Shown: positions 8,789 to 17,505, numbered from the stretch's first letter. The stretch is DNA of 64,000 nucleotides from Streptomyces sp. TS71-3 (GCF_018327685.1 NZ_BNEL01000003.1:930001-994000); one strand, 5' to 3'. The notes: generated from the sequence alone by a model not told the origin. Made by a program: numbers and translations.

Positions 8789-9233
8789 CGGCTCAGGGTC
8801 TGGCGCCTGTGGGCCAATTCAGGCCGGTCGCTTTCCCGTCCCCGTGGCGCGTTTCTTTTAACGGACTTCCGTTGTGAGGGCAGCGCGGGAACACGGAGCC
8901 GGCCGACCGGAAAGAGTTGCGGAGAAGGACTGCCGGAGCGATCTCCGAAAGATCTCCAGGGGAACCGCGGGGAAGGACGACTCATCATCGTGAGGGCCGC
9001 CAGGAGCACGCCCCGACAAGCAGCAGACATAACCCCGGCAATTCACGCGACCCGCGAGCCGGACGGGGCGGAACCGTCCTCCATGATCAAAAAATGGACC
9101 TTTGCACTGGCCGCTGCATCGACACGGACCCGGCCGGCGACACCCGTCATCTCCGCACCGAGGCCAATACCGATCCGGACACCCGAACCGGCATGGACAT
9201 GGCGCGATGTGTCCTGTTTCACCCCGTCCACGC

Positions 9234-9401
9234 GGTCCGGCACTTGAGGACGACGGCGGGCGCCCGCGTTCGGGCCTGGCGAACGCTCCAGGCACGGCTT
9301 CAGCCGGTCCGGCGCTTGAGGACGACCGCAGCGCCACCCGGCGTTCGGGTACAGCGAAACCAACCGCCACCACCCGAGCCCGTCCGGCGTTTGAGGACGA
9401 G
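9234..9401. repeat. Three copies of a dispersed Streptomyces-type 21-bp motif
   Basis: The motif GTCCGGCRYTTGAGGACGA occurs at 9234-9254, 9306-9326 and 9381-9401, in the same orientation and 72-75 bp apart. I recognise very similar TCCGGCGATTGAGGACGAG words as frequent intergenic repeats in many Streptomyces genomes; that recollection is not tested here. Confidence 0.75.
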
Positions 9402-9682
9402 CCCGGAGGGCGATCCTCCCGCACCACAGAAAACGAGCCCCCGAGACACAACCGGCCCAGGACGACCGGCACAGGGAGAGACCAGCCCAGGACAACCGGC
9501 ACAGGGCAGCGGGCCCAGGAAGACCGGCCCAGGACAACCGGCAGAAGGAAGCCCCCGGCGGTTTCAGGCCGAGGGCTTCCGGTACTGAAAGAGCACCGGT
9601 GCACAAGCGCCGCACGCACGAGCACGAGGGGCACGAGGAGAGGCGAAGGCAGGGGGCGCCAGGGCCCTCGGGGGAACACCGG

Positions 9683-9712
9683 GGCGCACCCCCGAGGGGA
9701 CGCGGGTGCGCC
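9683..9712 (-). terminator. Hairpin after the DUF5324 gene
   Basis: A 9-bp stem GGCGCACCC (9683-9691) pairs with GGGTGCGCC (9704-9712), starting 14 bp past the stop of the minus-strand gene at 9726. Confidence 0.6.
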
Positions 9713-9725
9713 GGGCGCCCCGCGA

Positions 9726-10472
9726 TCACTTCCCTTCGCGTCGCTCCCGCGCAACCTCCTCAGCGGACTCCGCATCCTCCTGCTTGGCCCGCACATCGGG
9801 GTCGAGCGAGCGCCCGCTGTCCCCGCTGCCGTCGACCGAGGAGAGCGAGGAGCTGTCCGGCGGCACCTCCGTGGCGGCGGGCGGCTCGACCAGCCACTCC
9901 GGGTTGGCCTGCTTGTCCCACCACTTCCACACCACGAACGCGCCGCCCGCGAGGGTGGTGAACAGCGCGATCCCCTTGGCCACACGGCCGGCACGGGCGC
10001 GCCGCTCACGGCGGCGGATGATCCTCTCGACGTCCTTCGCCGACACCTGCCCGCGCAGCGCGGCAAGCGTCGCGCTGCTGCGCGAGAGGGCTTCATGGCC
10101 GGCGGGCCCGGCCGCGGAGACGGCCTGCTCGATACGCGGTCGCGTCACCGCGACGGCCTGCTCGGTGGCGGCCGCTGCCTGCCGCGCGGCCTTGCGGGTG
10201 CGCACCGCCGCGTCGTCCACCGCCGGCGGCACATGCGAGCGCGCCTGCTTGATGGCCTGCTCGACCCGCGGTGCCAGATGCGCGTCATACTGGACACGTG
10301 CCTGGTCGGCGGCGAGCGCGACCCTCGGAGCGATGCGCACCCGGGCCTCGTGGGCGTAGTGGGTGGCCCGGTCCTTGGCCGTGTCGGCGTAGGGCGCCAC
10401 CACTTCCGCGGCGTGCATCACGCTGTCCCTCGCAGAGTCCGTCGCGGCGCGCACGCTGTCGATGCGACTCAC
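9726..10472 (-). CDS. DUF5324 family membrane-associated protein
   Basis: 248 residues from GTG 10472, chosen because AAGGAGGAGG lies 6 bases upstream; the ATG at 10508 has no such site. The N-terminal two-thirds is a long helical, Ala-rich segment (MSRIDSVRAATDSARDSV... APRVEQAIKQARSHV) that looks amphipathic or coiled-coil. One hydrophobic segment lies at about 170-188 (AKGIALFTTLAGGAFVVWKW), and the tail is acidic and Ser-rich. The architecture matches the Streptomyces DUF5324 family. Function is unknown; a scaffold or stress role would be guesswork. It is divergent from the cyclophilin gene. Confidence 0.85.
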   Translation of the reverse strand: MSRIDSVRAATDSARDSVMHAAEVVAPYADTAKDRATHYAHEARVRIAPRVALAADQARVQYDAHLAPRVEQAIKQARSHVPPAVDDAAVRTRKAARQAAAATEQAVAVTRPRIEQAVSAAGPAGHEALSRSSATLAALRGQVSAKDVERIIRRRERRARAGRVAKGIALFTTLAGGAFVVWKWWDKQANPEWLVEPPAATEVPPDSSSLSSVDGSGDSGRSLDPDVRAKQEDAESAEEVARERREGK

Positions 10473-10884
10473 GGGAATCCTCCTCCTTGGTGGCGTACGG
10501 TATTGCACCTTTCCACCCCTTTACGGATCATGCCTGTCGGAGTGCGCCCTGGCATGCGAGGGCGGGCATCCGGGTCACGACCGGTGCGGGATGTCTGCTC
10601 TGGTTCCCCCGCAATGGCCCGGGTAGGCGCGCGGCAGGCCCCGAAAGGGCCGAGGAAGGCCCCCGGAAAGGCCTTGGAAGAATGTGGACAGCCCCTGGAC
10701 ACCCCCAGCCAGGCCCCGGACAGCCCCGGACCGCCCCGTACGGCCCCCCGCGTAAGGCCGGCCGTGCCGCTCGGACGGAGTGCCCGTACGCACCCGCGCG
10801 CGGGCGTCGGCGGCCGTCGCAGCCGGACGCCGGAGCGGTCCATGCGAGGATCGGGGGGTCCTAGAAGACAACGGAAGGCAGATC
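10473..10884. other. Divergent intergenic region (DUF5324 / cyclophilin)
   Basis: This 412-bp gap holds the promoters of both flanking genes, which I cannot place with confidence. It contains one sequence fitting the actinobacterial DnaA-box consensus on the minus strand (CTGTCCACA, 10683-10691) and GGCCCCGGA-type short repeats. Confidence 0.45.
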
Positions 10885-11418
10885 GTGGCTGAGCAGCTTT
10901 ACGCCACCCTGAAGACGAACCACGGCGACATCGAGGTGCGGCTGCTGCCGAACCACGCCCCGAAGACGGTCAAGAACTTCGTCGAGCTCGCCCAGGGCGA
11001 GCGGGAGTGGGTGCACCCGGAGACCGGCAAGAAGTCCACGGACCGTCTGTACGACGGCACGGTCTTCCACCGGGTCATCAGCGGGTTCATGATCCAGGGC
11101 GGCGACCCGCTGGGCAACGGCACCGGCGGCCCGGGCTACACCTTCGAGGACGAGTTCCACCCGGACCTCGCCTTCGACCGCCCCTACCTGCTGGCGATGG
11201 CGAACGCCGGTCCGGGCACGAACGGCTCGCAGTTCTTCATCACCGTCGCGCCGACGGCCTGGCTCACGCGCAAGCACACCATCTTCGGCGAGGTCACCGA
11301 CGCGGCCAGCCAGAAGGTCATCGACTCCATCGCGGGTACCCAGACCAACCCGCGCACCGACCGTCCGGTCAACGACGTGGTCATCGAGTCGGTCGTGCTG
11401 GAGACGCGCAACGGCTGA
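10885..11418 (+). CDS. ppiA: Cyclophilin-type peptidyl-prolyl cis-trans isomerase
   Basis: 177 residues from GTG 10885 (VAEQLYATLKTNHGDIEVRL), with GGAAGG 7 bases upstream; the further 5' ATG/GTG codons are shadow starts. The single cyclophilin domain includes FHRVISGFMIQGGDP, carrying the catalytic Arg (FHR), and GTNGSQFFITV, with the conserved Gln and Phe. No signal peptide is present, so it is cytoplasmic and assists proline-limited folding. Streptomyces orthologues lie at the same position near the origin. It appears monocistronic, 317 bp before the rhomboid gene. Confidence 0.96.
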   Translation: MAEQLYATLKTNHGDIEVRLLPNHAPKTVKNFVELAQGEREWVHPETGKKSTDRLYDGTVFHRVISGFMIQGGDPLGNGTGGPGYTFEDEFHPDLAFDRPYLLAMANAGPGTNGSQFFITVAPTAWLTRKHTIFGEVTDAASQKVIDSIAGTQTNPRTDRPVNDVVIESVVLETRNG

Positions 11419-11735
11419 ACGGCGCTTCCACGGGGAAGCCCGCCGACGGGCACCCCGCCCGACCTCCTGCCGGGCATCCGCATGCCCCGCCACCGGGCAC
11501 CCCGCCGCGGCACCCGCCGGGGCACCCGGTGGGCCCCCCGCCGGGCCAGGCACGGGCCCGGCCGCATTCGTGCGCCCGTTCGGGAACCAATATGCCCCGC
11601 CCGTCCGTAAGGAAGGGCGGGGCCGGGCGTACCGTCCTGGCCCTAGAGTCACCGGGGTGGGGGTACCGCCCGGGCCCGTGAGGCCCCGGGAGCCGCGCTG
11701 CCCCGGGCCTTCGCACGGAGAATGAGGGGATTCCC
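11419..11735. promoter_or_regulatory. Intergenic region with candidate rhomboid promoter
   Basis: A 317-bp GC-rich gap with CACC/GGGC-rich low complexity. TAGAGT at 11644-11649 is a reasonable -10 for the rhomboid gene, about 85 bp before its ATG. No convincing terminator for ppiA is seen, only short CCGGGC/GCCCGG folds. Confidence 0.4.
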
Positions 11736-12680
11736 ATGGGCCAGGCGGACCACGCGCCGGACTTTCCGCCGCCGGACGGCCGGCAGGGCGGGCAGGGCGC
11801 CGGAGGTGCACCGGCCTGCTACCGCCACCCCGACCGTCAGACGGGCGTGCGGTGCACCCGCTGCGACCGCCCGATCTGCCCGGAGTGCATGGTGAGCGCC
11901 TCCGTCGGCTTCCAGTGCCCGGACTGCGTCCGCGCCGGCTCCGGTTCCGGCTCCGCCGGCGGCCCGGCGGCCAGCCGCCCGCGCACGATCGCGGGCGGCA
12001 CGGTGACGTCCGACCCGCGCCTGATCACCAAGATCCTGATCGGGATCAACATCGCCGTCTTCATCGCGATCCAGGTCAACGACAGCCTGGTCGACAAGCT
12101 GGTGCTGATCGGAAGCTGGCCGCCCAGGAACCTCTTCCCGCCGGGCGTGGCCTACCACGCGACGCAGGGCCTCGCGTCCGGCGAGTGGTACCGCCTGGTC
12201 ACGTCGATGTTCGCGCACCAGGAGATCTGGCACATCGGGTTCAACATGCTCAGCCTGTGGTGGCTCGGCGGCCCGCTGGAGGCGGCTCTGGGCCGCGCCC
12301 GCTTCATCACGCTGTACATGGTGTCCGGGCTGGCCGGCGGCGCCCTCACCTACCTGCTGGCCTCCCCGAGCCAGGCCTCGCTGGGCGCCTCCGGCGCTAT
12401 CTACGGCCTCTTCGGCGCCACGGCGGTCCTGGTGCGCCGGCTCCGCTACGACATGCGCCCGGTCATCGCCCTGCTCGTGATCAACCTGATCTTCACGTTC
12501 AGCATCAACGGCATCGCCTGGCAGGCCCACATCGGCGGCCTGGTCGGAGGCGTGGCGATGGCCTACGCGATGGTGCACGCCCCGCGGAACAGGCGGGCAC
12601 TGGTGCAGTGGGGCACATGCGCGGCCGTGCTGCTCGTGGAGGCGATCGTGCTCGTGGCCCGTACGGTGGCGATCACCTGA
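11736..12680 (+). CDS. Rhomboid family intramembrane serine protease with N-terminal zinc finger
   Basis: 314 residues. The N-terminal 70 residues hold a B-box-like zinc-binding module (CYRHPDRQTGVRCTRCDRPI with CPECM and CPDCVRA). Six membrane helices follow from about residue 92. The catalytic dyad is visible: Ser219 in GASGAIYG and His265 in AWQAHIGGLVGG; the HxxxFNMLSLWWLG motif of rhomboids is at about 167-179. It should cleave membrane helices of unidentified substrates. GAGAATGAGGGGATTCCC precedes ATG 11736. It stands alone, ending before a 580-bp convergent gap. Confidence 0.95.
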   Translation: MGQADHAPDFPPPDGRQGGQGAGGAPACYRHPDRQTGVRCTRCDRPICPECMVSASVGFQCPDCVRAGSGSGSAGGPAASRPRTIAGGTVTSDPRLITKILIGINIAVFIAIQVNDSLVDKLVLIGSWPPRNLFPPGVAYHATQGLASGEWYRLVTSMFAHQEIWHIGFNMLSLWWLGGPLEAALGRARFITLYMVSGLAGGALTYLLASPSQASLGASGAIYGLFGATAVLVRRLRYDMRPVIALLVINLIFTFSINGIAWQAHIGGLVGGVAMAYAMVHAPRNRRALVQWGTCAAVLLVEAIVLVARTVAIT

Positions 12681-12754
12681 GCCGCATGCGGCCGGGCGCG
12701 CCGACGCCCGCCGGACGCCCCCGCAGCCGGGTGCACTGAGGTTCCCCCGGCGCC

Positions 12755-12775
12755 CGCCCGGCACCGCGCCGGGCG
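12755..12775 (+). terminator. Hairpin after the rhomboid gene
   Basis: CGCCCGGC (12755-12762) pairs with GCCGGGCG (12768-12775) across a 5-base loop, 75 bp after the stop. The stem is short but GC-only. Confidence 0.5.
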
Positions 12776-12905
12776 CACGCCTGATGCGCTCACGGTGCGC
12801 GCGGAGGCGTTCACCCCAGGCGCTCGCTCCTGCAAGGCGGCGCGCGGTGACGGGCTCACTACGACGGCGTACGCCCAGCGCCCTGCCGGGCGGGCGCCGC
12901 AGAAG

Positions 12906-13171
12906 TTGTCCACAGCCCGTGGGCGATCTTGTGCAAGCTGTGGGCGGCGCCCCGCGACGACCGGCGCGCTCCCCACGGGGATCCGTCCGCACGGCTCTGA
13001 CCAGGGCTTTGGCGGGCTGTGACGGCAAGTCGACTTCGGGACCAGGATCGATCGTGAAGTCATACCGGCGTCAACGCCCCGTGGGTTATCCACAGATCTT
13101 CAGAATATCCCCACGTGTGGACAGGCCTGTGGATAACTCTGCGGGTTATCCCTGGTGAGAGGCTGTCCACC
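12906..13171. other. DnaA-box cluster in a convergent intergenic region
   Basis: Consensus boxes: TTGTCCACA at 12906-12914 (+), TTATCCACA at 13086-13094 (+), CTGTCCACA at 13116-13124 (-) and TTATCCACA at 13128-13136 (-). A one-mismatch box, CTGTCCACC, is at 13163-13171, and a TTATCCC half-match begins at 13146. The 13086-13140 core is AT-rich for this genome. Both flanking genes end here, so promoter control by DnaA is unlikely; DnaA binding or titration is the simplest role. Confidence 0.75.
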
Positions 13172-13198
13172 CCGTCGTCACCGGAAGTTTCCATGCCT

Positions 13199-13225
13199 CC
13201 GGAGGGCGCCCGGGGCGCCCTCCGG
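13199..13225 (-). terminator. Terminator of crgA
   Basis: A perfect 12-bp stem CCGGAGGGCGCC (13199-13210) pairs with 13214-13225 around a 3-base CGG loop, 38 bp downstream of the crgA stop. Confidence 0.85.
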
Positions 13226-13262
13226 GACCGTCATGCCGGCCGCGGGCCCGCAGCGGAGGACG

Positions 13263-13517
13263 TCACTTCCACTGGGTGGAGACGCCGAAGCCCGCCGCGA
13301 TGAAGCCGAAGCCGACGACGATGTTCCAGTTCCCCAGCGAGCTGAGCGGCAGGTCCCCGTCCGTCACGTAGAAGACGACGATCCAGGCCAGGCCGACCAG
13401 GAACATCGCCAGCATCGCCGGCGCCACCCAGGCACGGTTCGTCAGCTTGATCGCGGCCGCCTGCTTGGTGGGCGGCGGCGTGAAATCAGCCTTCTTGCGG
13501 ATGCGTGACTTCGGCAC
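13263..13517 (-). CDS. crgA: Cell division protein CrgA
   Basis: 84 residues from GTG 13517 ([17 protein letters not shown]), the usual CrgA length; AGGAGAG lies 6 bases upstream. The start at 13607 would add an unrelated Arg/Pro leader. Two membrane helices (about 31-52 and 62-80) flank a short loop containing the family's [11 protein letters not shown] motif. CrgA is a small inner-membrane protein that in Streptomyces influences FtsZ ring formation during sporulation septation, and in mycobacteria interacts with FtsZ, FtsQ, FtsI and PBPs. It is divergent from the DUF881 gene. Confidence 0.96.
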   Translation of the reverse strand: MPKSRIRKKADFTPPPTKQAAAIKLTNRAWVAPAMLAMFLVGLAWIVVFYVTDGDLPLSSLGNWNIVVGFGFIAAGFGVSTQWK

Positions 13518-13630
13518 GAGAAACTCTCCTGTCGATGCGCTGCGTGGCCGCGCAGGGAAATGTGGGCGGGCTCCCGGGCAGCGTACAAGGGGAAGTACGA
13601 GGGGCACCTAGCGCTCCCCAGGGCGTCCGT

Positions 13631-13637
13631 TAGCGTA
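13631..13637. promoter_or_regulatory. Overlapping -10 elements of the divergent crgA / DUF881 promoters
   Basis: TAGCGTA reads as a TAGCGT -10 on the plus strand and as TACGCT on the minus strand. It lies about 100 bp before both start codons, so the two promoters may compete. No strong -35 boxes are seen. Confidence 0.35.
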
Positions 13638-13736
13638 GTGCCTTCCTGGGCATATCTCCCAGGCCCTCAAGGCTCCCCCACTGTCTGAAGGCCGTGGGAG
13701 GTACCCCCAGGGGAGCCGTAAGGAGTAACGATACCG

Positions 13737-14558
13737 TTGAGCAAGCAGAGCGATTCTGCCGACTCCCCGGGGCACGGCACCAGCCCCGCGCACGCCGGCG
13801 GCGCCCGGCGCCCGCGGGCCTCGCGGGTGTCGCTGCACCGCGGCGGCACGGTGGTCGCCGCCGGGGTCTTCGCGCTCGCGGGCCTGATCTTCGTCACCAG
13901 CTTCAACACCGCCAAGGGCACCAACATCCGCACGGACACCTCCCTGCTGAAGCTGTCCGACCTCATCCAGGAGCGCAGCCGCGGCAACGCCGCCCTGGAG
14001 AACACCAACGGCGCGCTCCGCGACGACATAGAGTCCCTCGCCGCCCGCGACGACGGACGCACCAAGGCGGAGGACGACACGCTCACCGCGCTGGAGCAGG
14101 AGGCGGCCACCAGGACGCTGCGCGGCGGGGCCGTCAGCGTCACCCTGGACGACGCCCCGCCCGACGCCACCGCCAAGCTCCCCGGCTACCCCGAGCCGCA
14201 GCCCAACGACCTGGTGATCCACCAGCAGGACCTCCAGGCCGTCGTCAACGCCCTGTGGCACGGCGGCGCCCGGGGCATCAAGGTGATGGACCAGCGGCTG
14301 ATCTCCACCAGCGCCGTGCGCTGCGTCGGCAACACCCTGATCCTCCAGGGCCGCGTCTACTCACCGCCGTACCGGGTGACGGCCGTCGGCGACCCGGATG
14401 CCCTCCAGAAGGCCCTCGCAGACTCCCCCGAGATCCAGAACTACATGCTGTACGTGAACGCCTATGGCCTCGGCTGGCAGGTCAAGGACGAGGGAACCCG
14501 GACGCTGCCCGGCTACAAGGGCACCGTCGACCTCCACTACGCCAAGCCGCTCCACTAG
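13737..14558 (+). CDS. DUF881 family protein
   Basis: 273 residues. The start is a TTG at 13737, chosen because AAGGAG stands 12 bases upstream and no ATG/GTG is near. A short cytoplasmic Arg-rich N-terminus, one membrane helix (about 37-57, GTVVAAGVFALAGLIFVTSF), a coiled-coil segment (about 70-125) and the C-terminal DUF881 fold (RGGAVSVTLDDAPP ... GARGIKVMDQRLISTSAVRC) match the family. The layout is reminiscent of division proteins with one membrane helix and a coiled coil, and the adjacency to crgA fits, but no biochemical role is established. A 250-bp gap with a 16-bp repeat follows. Confidence 0.92.
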   Translation: MSKQSDSADSPGHGTSPAHAGGARRPRASRVSLHRGGTVVAAGVFALAGLIFVTSFNTAKGTNIRTDTSLLKLSDLIQERSRGNAALENTNGALRDDIESLAARDDGRTKAEDDTLTALEQEAATRTLRGGAVSVTLDDAPPDATAKLPGYPEPQPNDLVIHQQDLQAVVNALWHGGARGIKVMDQRLISTSAVRCVGNTLILQGRVYSPPYRVTAVGDPDALQKALADSPEIQNYMLYVNAYGLGWQVKDEGTRTLPGYKGTVDLHYAKPLH

Positions 14559-14616
14559 CCCAGCCCGGCCCCCGACCGCGAGCGCCCCGGACGGCGGGTG
14601 CGGCCGGGTCCGCGAA

Positions 14617-14735
14617 GGGAGCGCCGGGGAGCGGGAGCGCCGGGGAGCGGGAGCGCCGGGACGCGGGAGCCCCTGCGCCTGCGGCCGGTGTGCGCTCCGG
14701 CGCAACGGAACGAGGCGAGCGTCACGTTGTCCACA
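14617..14735. other. 16-bp repeat and single DnaA box before the sortase operon
   Basis: GGGAGCGCCGGGGAGC occurs twice in tandem plus a partial third copy (14617-14660). A perfect TTGTCCACA DnaA box lies at 14727-14735, about 75 bp before the small membrane protein gene. Confidence 0.65.
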
Positions 14736-14807
14736 GGCAGCCCACGTACCCTTCCGCTCACCGTAGTCTGGGGGACGCAAGATTTAGCGACGGCGAGTAG
14801 GGACGGC

Positions 14808-14996
14808 ATGTACAGCTGGATCTGGCGGCATCTGCCGGGGAACACATGGGTGAAGGCGCTGCTCTCGCTCGCCCTCGTCATGATCGTGGTCTACGCCCTC
14901 TTCCAGTACGTCTTCCCCTGGGCCGAGCCCCTGCTCCCCTTCAACGACGTCACGGTCAACGGCAGCGCGCCGTGGCCGGGACCGGTGGCTCCCTGA
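14808..14996 (+). CDS. Small single-pass membrane protein of unknown function
   Basis: 62 residues (MYSWIWRHLPGNTWVKALLS...), with one membrane helix at about 17-38 and a C-terminus containing FPWAEPLLPFNDVTVNG. The stop TGA shares one base with the ATG of the amidotransferase gene (TGATG), so the two should be translationally coupled. The frame, Trp/Pro content and conserved placement in streptomycetes make it a real gene. A GTAGGGAC stretch upstream is a weak ribosome binding site. Its tight link to an amidotransferase and sortases is unexplained. Confidence 0.85.
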   Translation: MYSWIWRHLPGNTWVKALLSLALVMIVVYALFQYVFPWAEPLLPFNDVTVNGSAPWPGPVAP

Positions 14997-15718
14997 TGAC
15001 CGGCCTGCTCCGCGCGCCCGGCGGCGCGACCGGGCCCCTGGCCGCCGGCGGCGACGGCCGTCCCGGCGCCGACCGCCCCGCCCGCGTCCTGGTCGTCGAC
15101 AACTACGACAGCTTCGTCTTCAACCTCGTCCAGTACCTCCACCAGCTGGGCGCCGAGTGCGAGGTCCTCAGGAACGACGCCGTCACCCCGGCCCACGCCC
15201 AGCAGGACGGCGGCTTCGACGGCGTGCTGCTCTCCCCGGGCCCCGGCACCCCCGAGAAGGCGGGCGTCAGCGTCGACATGGTGCGCGCCTGCGCCGAAAC
15301 CGGCACACCGGTGTTCGGCGTCTGTCTCGGCATGCAGTCCATGGTGGTGGCGTACGGGGGCGTGGTCGACCGCGCCCCCGAGCTGCTGCACGGAAAGACC
15401 TCGCCCATCGAGCACGGCGGCCGCGGCGTCTTCGCCGGCCTGCCGTCCCCCTTCATCGCCACGCGCTACCACTCCCTCGCCGCCGAACCCACCACCGTGC
15501 CCGCCGAGTTGGAGGTCACCGCCCGCACCCGCGACGGCATCGTGATGGGCGTCCGCCACCGGGACCTCCCGATCGAGGGCGTCCAGTTCCACCCCGAGTC
15601 CGTGCTCACGGAGCACGGCCATCTGATGCTGGCCAACTGGCTCGCGCAGTGCGGCGACGAGGGCGCGGTACAGCGATCCGCGGGCCTCGCGCCCGTGGTG
15701 GGCAGGGCCTCGGCGTGA
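14996..15718 (+). CDS. Aminodeoxychorismate/anthranilate synthase component II (glutamine amidotransferase)
   Basis: 240 residues; the class I glutamine amidotransferase domain begins at VLVVDNYDSFVFNLVQYLHQ (about residue 31) after a Gly/Pro-rich leader. The nucleophile Cys110 lies in GVCLGMQS, and the His/Glu of the triad in GVQFHPESVLTEHG near the C-terminus; LSPGPGTPEKAG is the typical oxyanion-side motif. It hydrolyses glutamine to feed ammonia to a component I synthase for folate (PabA-type) or tryptophan (TrpG-type). No component I gene is in the window. It is coupled at both ends: TGATG with the small membrane protein and GTGA with the sortase gene. Confidence 0.93.
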   Translation: MTGLLRAPGGATGPLAAGGDGRPGADRPARVLVVDNYDSFVFNLVQYLHQLGAECEVLRNDAVTPAHAQQDGGFDGVLLSPGPGTPEKAGVSVDMVRACAETGTPVFGVCLGMQSMVVAYGGVVDRAPELLHGKTSPIEHGGRGVFAGLPSPFIATRYHSLAAEPTTVPAELEVTARTRDGIVMGVRHRDLPIEGVQFHPESVLTEHGHLMLANWLAQCGDEGAVQRSAGLAPVVGRASA

Positions 15719-17505
15719 CCGCACTGCGCCCCGAGCGCGACGGAGCCCCGTACGGCGAGTACGACGCGCAGGACGCGTACGCCCACGGGGAGCATTCGGC
15801 GTTCGGGGAGCAGTCCGCGTTCGGGGAGCCGCCCGCCTCCGGGAACCACCTCCCGTTCGGGGAGCAGCCGGAGGACCCGTTCCTGAGGAGCACCACGGCG
15901 TACGGGGCCGCTTCCTACGGCGACGCGGACCGCTTCCACGCGGGCGCGTACGGGGACGCGTCGGGCTTCGAGGCGGCCGTCGAGCAGCTCGCCGACCCCC
16001 TGAACGACCCCCTGCCCGGCCAAGGCGCCGCCACCCATGACCCGTTGGGCGGGAGCGGTGCGGGCCGGCACGGGCGCGGCGCTCCGGCGCAGGACGGGTC
16101 GGCCGGGGCGTACGCCACCGGGTACGCGCAGCCGTCGGGTCAACCCGCCGCCGCGGCGGGCCGTCACTCGCCCGGGTGGTTCCACGAGGAGCCGTCCCAG
16201 GCCCCGGAGTTCCCCGCCCCGCGGCCGTTCCAGGACCCGCACCAGCCCCAGCAACCCCAGCAACCCCAGCATCCACACCAGCCGCATCACCCCCAGCCTC
16301 ATCAGCCTCACCAACCCCCGCCCGGGCGCCCGTCGTCCCGCCGCAGGTCCCCGGCCCCGGAAGGCCTTCAGGCGGCCGCTCAGCCCGCCCCGGAGCCCGC
16401 CTACGAGCCGGGTGTGGGAGACGACTCCTACGAGCCGGCGGTCACGGACGAGACGACGGTCAGCCTGAACGCGGGCGAGGCACGCCACGCCGCTGACCAG
16501 AGCTCGGACGGGGCGGCGGCCGGCGCCGCCGGCTCCGCGGGAGCAGCCGGGGGAGCCGCCGCGGCGGCCGGGCTCGCCGGGGCAGCCGCGGCGGGCGGCC
16601 GGGCCGCGCGGCGGAGGGCCGCCAAACAGCGCGGTGGCGGCGGAGGCAGACGCCGGGCCGGAGCGCGGCACGACAGCAGGGCCGCAGGCCGCGGCGGGCA
16701 CCGCGCGCGGGGCCACCGGGCCGGCGGGGAGCCGGCCGAGGCCGCCGGCGAGCAGAGCGGCGGCGAGAGCGAGGCGGAGTCCGCACCGCTGAGCCGGGTG
16801 GAGGCGCGCCGCGCCGCCCGCGCGGCCAAGCCCAGCGCCGGCGTGGTCGCCAGCCGGGCGATCGGCGAGTTCTTCATCAGCATGGGCGTGCTGATGCTGC
16901 TGTTCGTCGCCTACCAGCTCTGGTGGACGAACGTCCGGGCCCACGAGGAGGCGGACGGCGCCGCGCAGCGCATCCAGACCGACTGGGCGAACGGCAAGGG
17001 CAAGCCGGGGGTCTTCGCGCCCGGCCAGGGCTTCGCCATCATGCACATCCCCAAGCTGGACGTGATCGTGCCGATCGCCCAGGGCACCGACAAGCACAAG
17101 GTCCTCGACCGCGGCATGGTCGGCCACTACGGCGGGCCCGACGACATCCAGACGGCGATGCCCGACGCCAAGACGGGCAACTTCGCCGTGGCGGGCCACC
17201 GCAACACCCACGGCGAGCCGTTCCGTTACATCAACCACCTGGTGCGCGGCGACGACATCGTCGTCGAGACGCAGGACGAGTACTACGTCTACAAGGTCAC
17301 CAGCCTGCTGCCGCAGACGGCGCCGAGCAACATCGGCGTGATCGGCCCCATACCGCCCGGTTCGGGCTTCACCGAGCCCGGCCGGTACATCACCCTGACC
17401 ACCTGCACTCCCGAATACACCAGCAAGTACCGGCTGATCGTCTGGGGAAAGATGGTGGAGGAGCGGCCGCGCGCCGAGGGCAAGCCCAAGGCACTCGTCA
17501 ACTGA
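15715..17505 (+). CDS. srtE1: Class E sortase (SrtE1-like) with a very long N-terminal region
   Basis: 596 residues from GTG 15715, overlapping the previous stop by 4 bases. Residues 1-380 are low-complexity, with a Gln/Pro/His-rich run (QPQQPQQPQHPHQPHH, about 179-200) and Ala/Gly/Arg-rich stretches, presumably cytoplasmic. A membrane helix (384-405) is followed by the sortase domain with catalytic His495 (AGHRN), Cys564 (TTCTP) and Arg573. Class E sortases attach LAxTG-type surface proteins such as chaplins in Streptomyces and are tied to aerial growth. Another class E sortase follows 128 bp downstream, the srtE1-srtE2 order known from S. coelicolor. The 380-residue cytoplasmic region is unusually long. 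Confidence 0.93.
   Translation: MTALRPERDGAPYGEYDAQDAYAHGEHSAFGEQSAFGEPPASGNHLPFGEQPEDPFLRSTTAYGAASYGDADRFHAGAYGDASGFEAAVEQLADPLNDPLPGQGAATHDPLGGSGAGRHGRGAPAQDGSAGAYATGYAQPSGQPAAAAGRHSPGWFHEEPSQAPEFPAPRPFQDPHQPQQPQQPQHPHQPHHPQPHQPHQPPPGRPSSRRRSPAPEGLQAAAQPAPEPAYEPGVGDDSYEPAVTDETTVSLNAGEARHAADQSSDGAAAGAAGSAGAAGGAAAAAGLAGAAAAGGRAARRRAAKQRGGGGGRRRAGARHDSRAAGRGGHRARGHRAGGEPAEAAGEQSGGESEAESAPLSRVEARRAARAAKPSAGVVASRAIGEFFISMGVLMLLFVAYQLWWTNVRAHEEADGAAQRIQTDWANGKGKPGVFAPGQGFAIMHIPKLDVIVPIAQGTDKHKVLDRGMVGHYGGPDDIQTAMPDAKTGNFAVAGHRNTHGEPFRYINHLVRGDDIVVETQDEYYVYKVTSLLPQTAPSNIGVIGPIPPGSGFTEPGRYITLTTCTPEYTSKYRLIVWGKMVEERPRAEGKPKALVN

Larger units (their letters stand above)
8391..9682. other. 1.3-kb gene-free region with small repeats
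   Basis: No frame here has both a ribosome binding site and a protein that looks real; the long frames are GC-bias artefacts. It contains a 12-bp x3 repeat (8753-8788), three copies of a 21-bp dispersed motif (9234-9401) and, at about 9455-9545, four imperfect copies of CCCAGGACRACCGGCACAGG. A GGAAGCCC/GGGCTTCC inverted repeat near 9547-9582 could be a second terminator for the minus-strand gene to the right. Confidence 0.6.

Noticed and set aside
8391..9682. Candidate genes in the gap after tRNA-Ala
   Set aside because: Frames to 260 residues or more exist but all are Arg/Pro-rich, have no ribosome binding site and cross the repeats.
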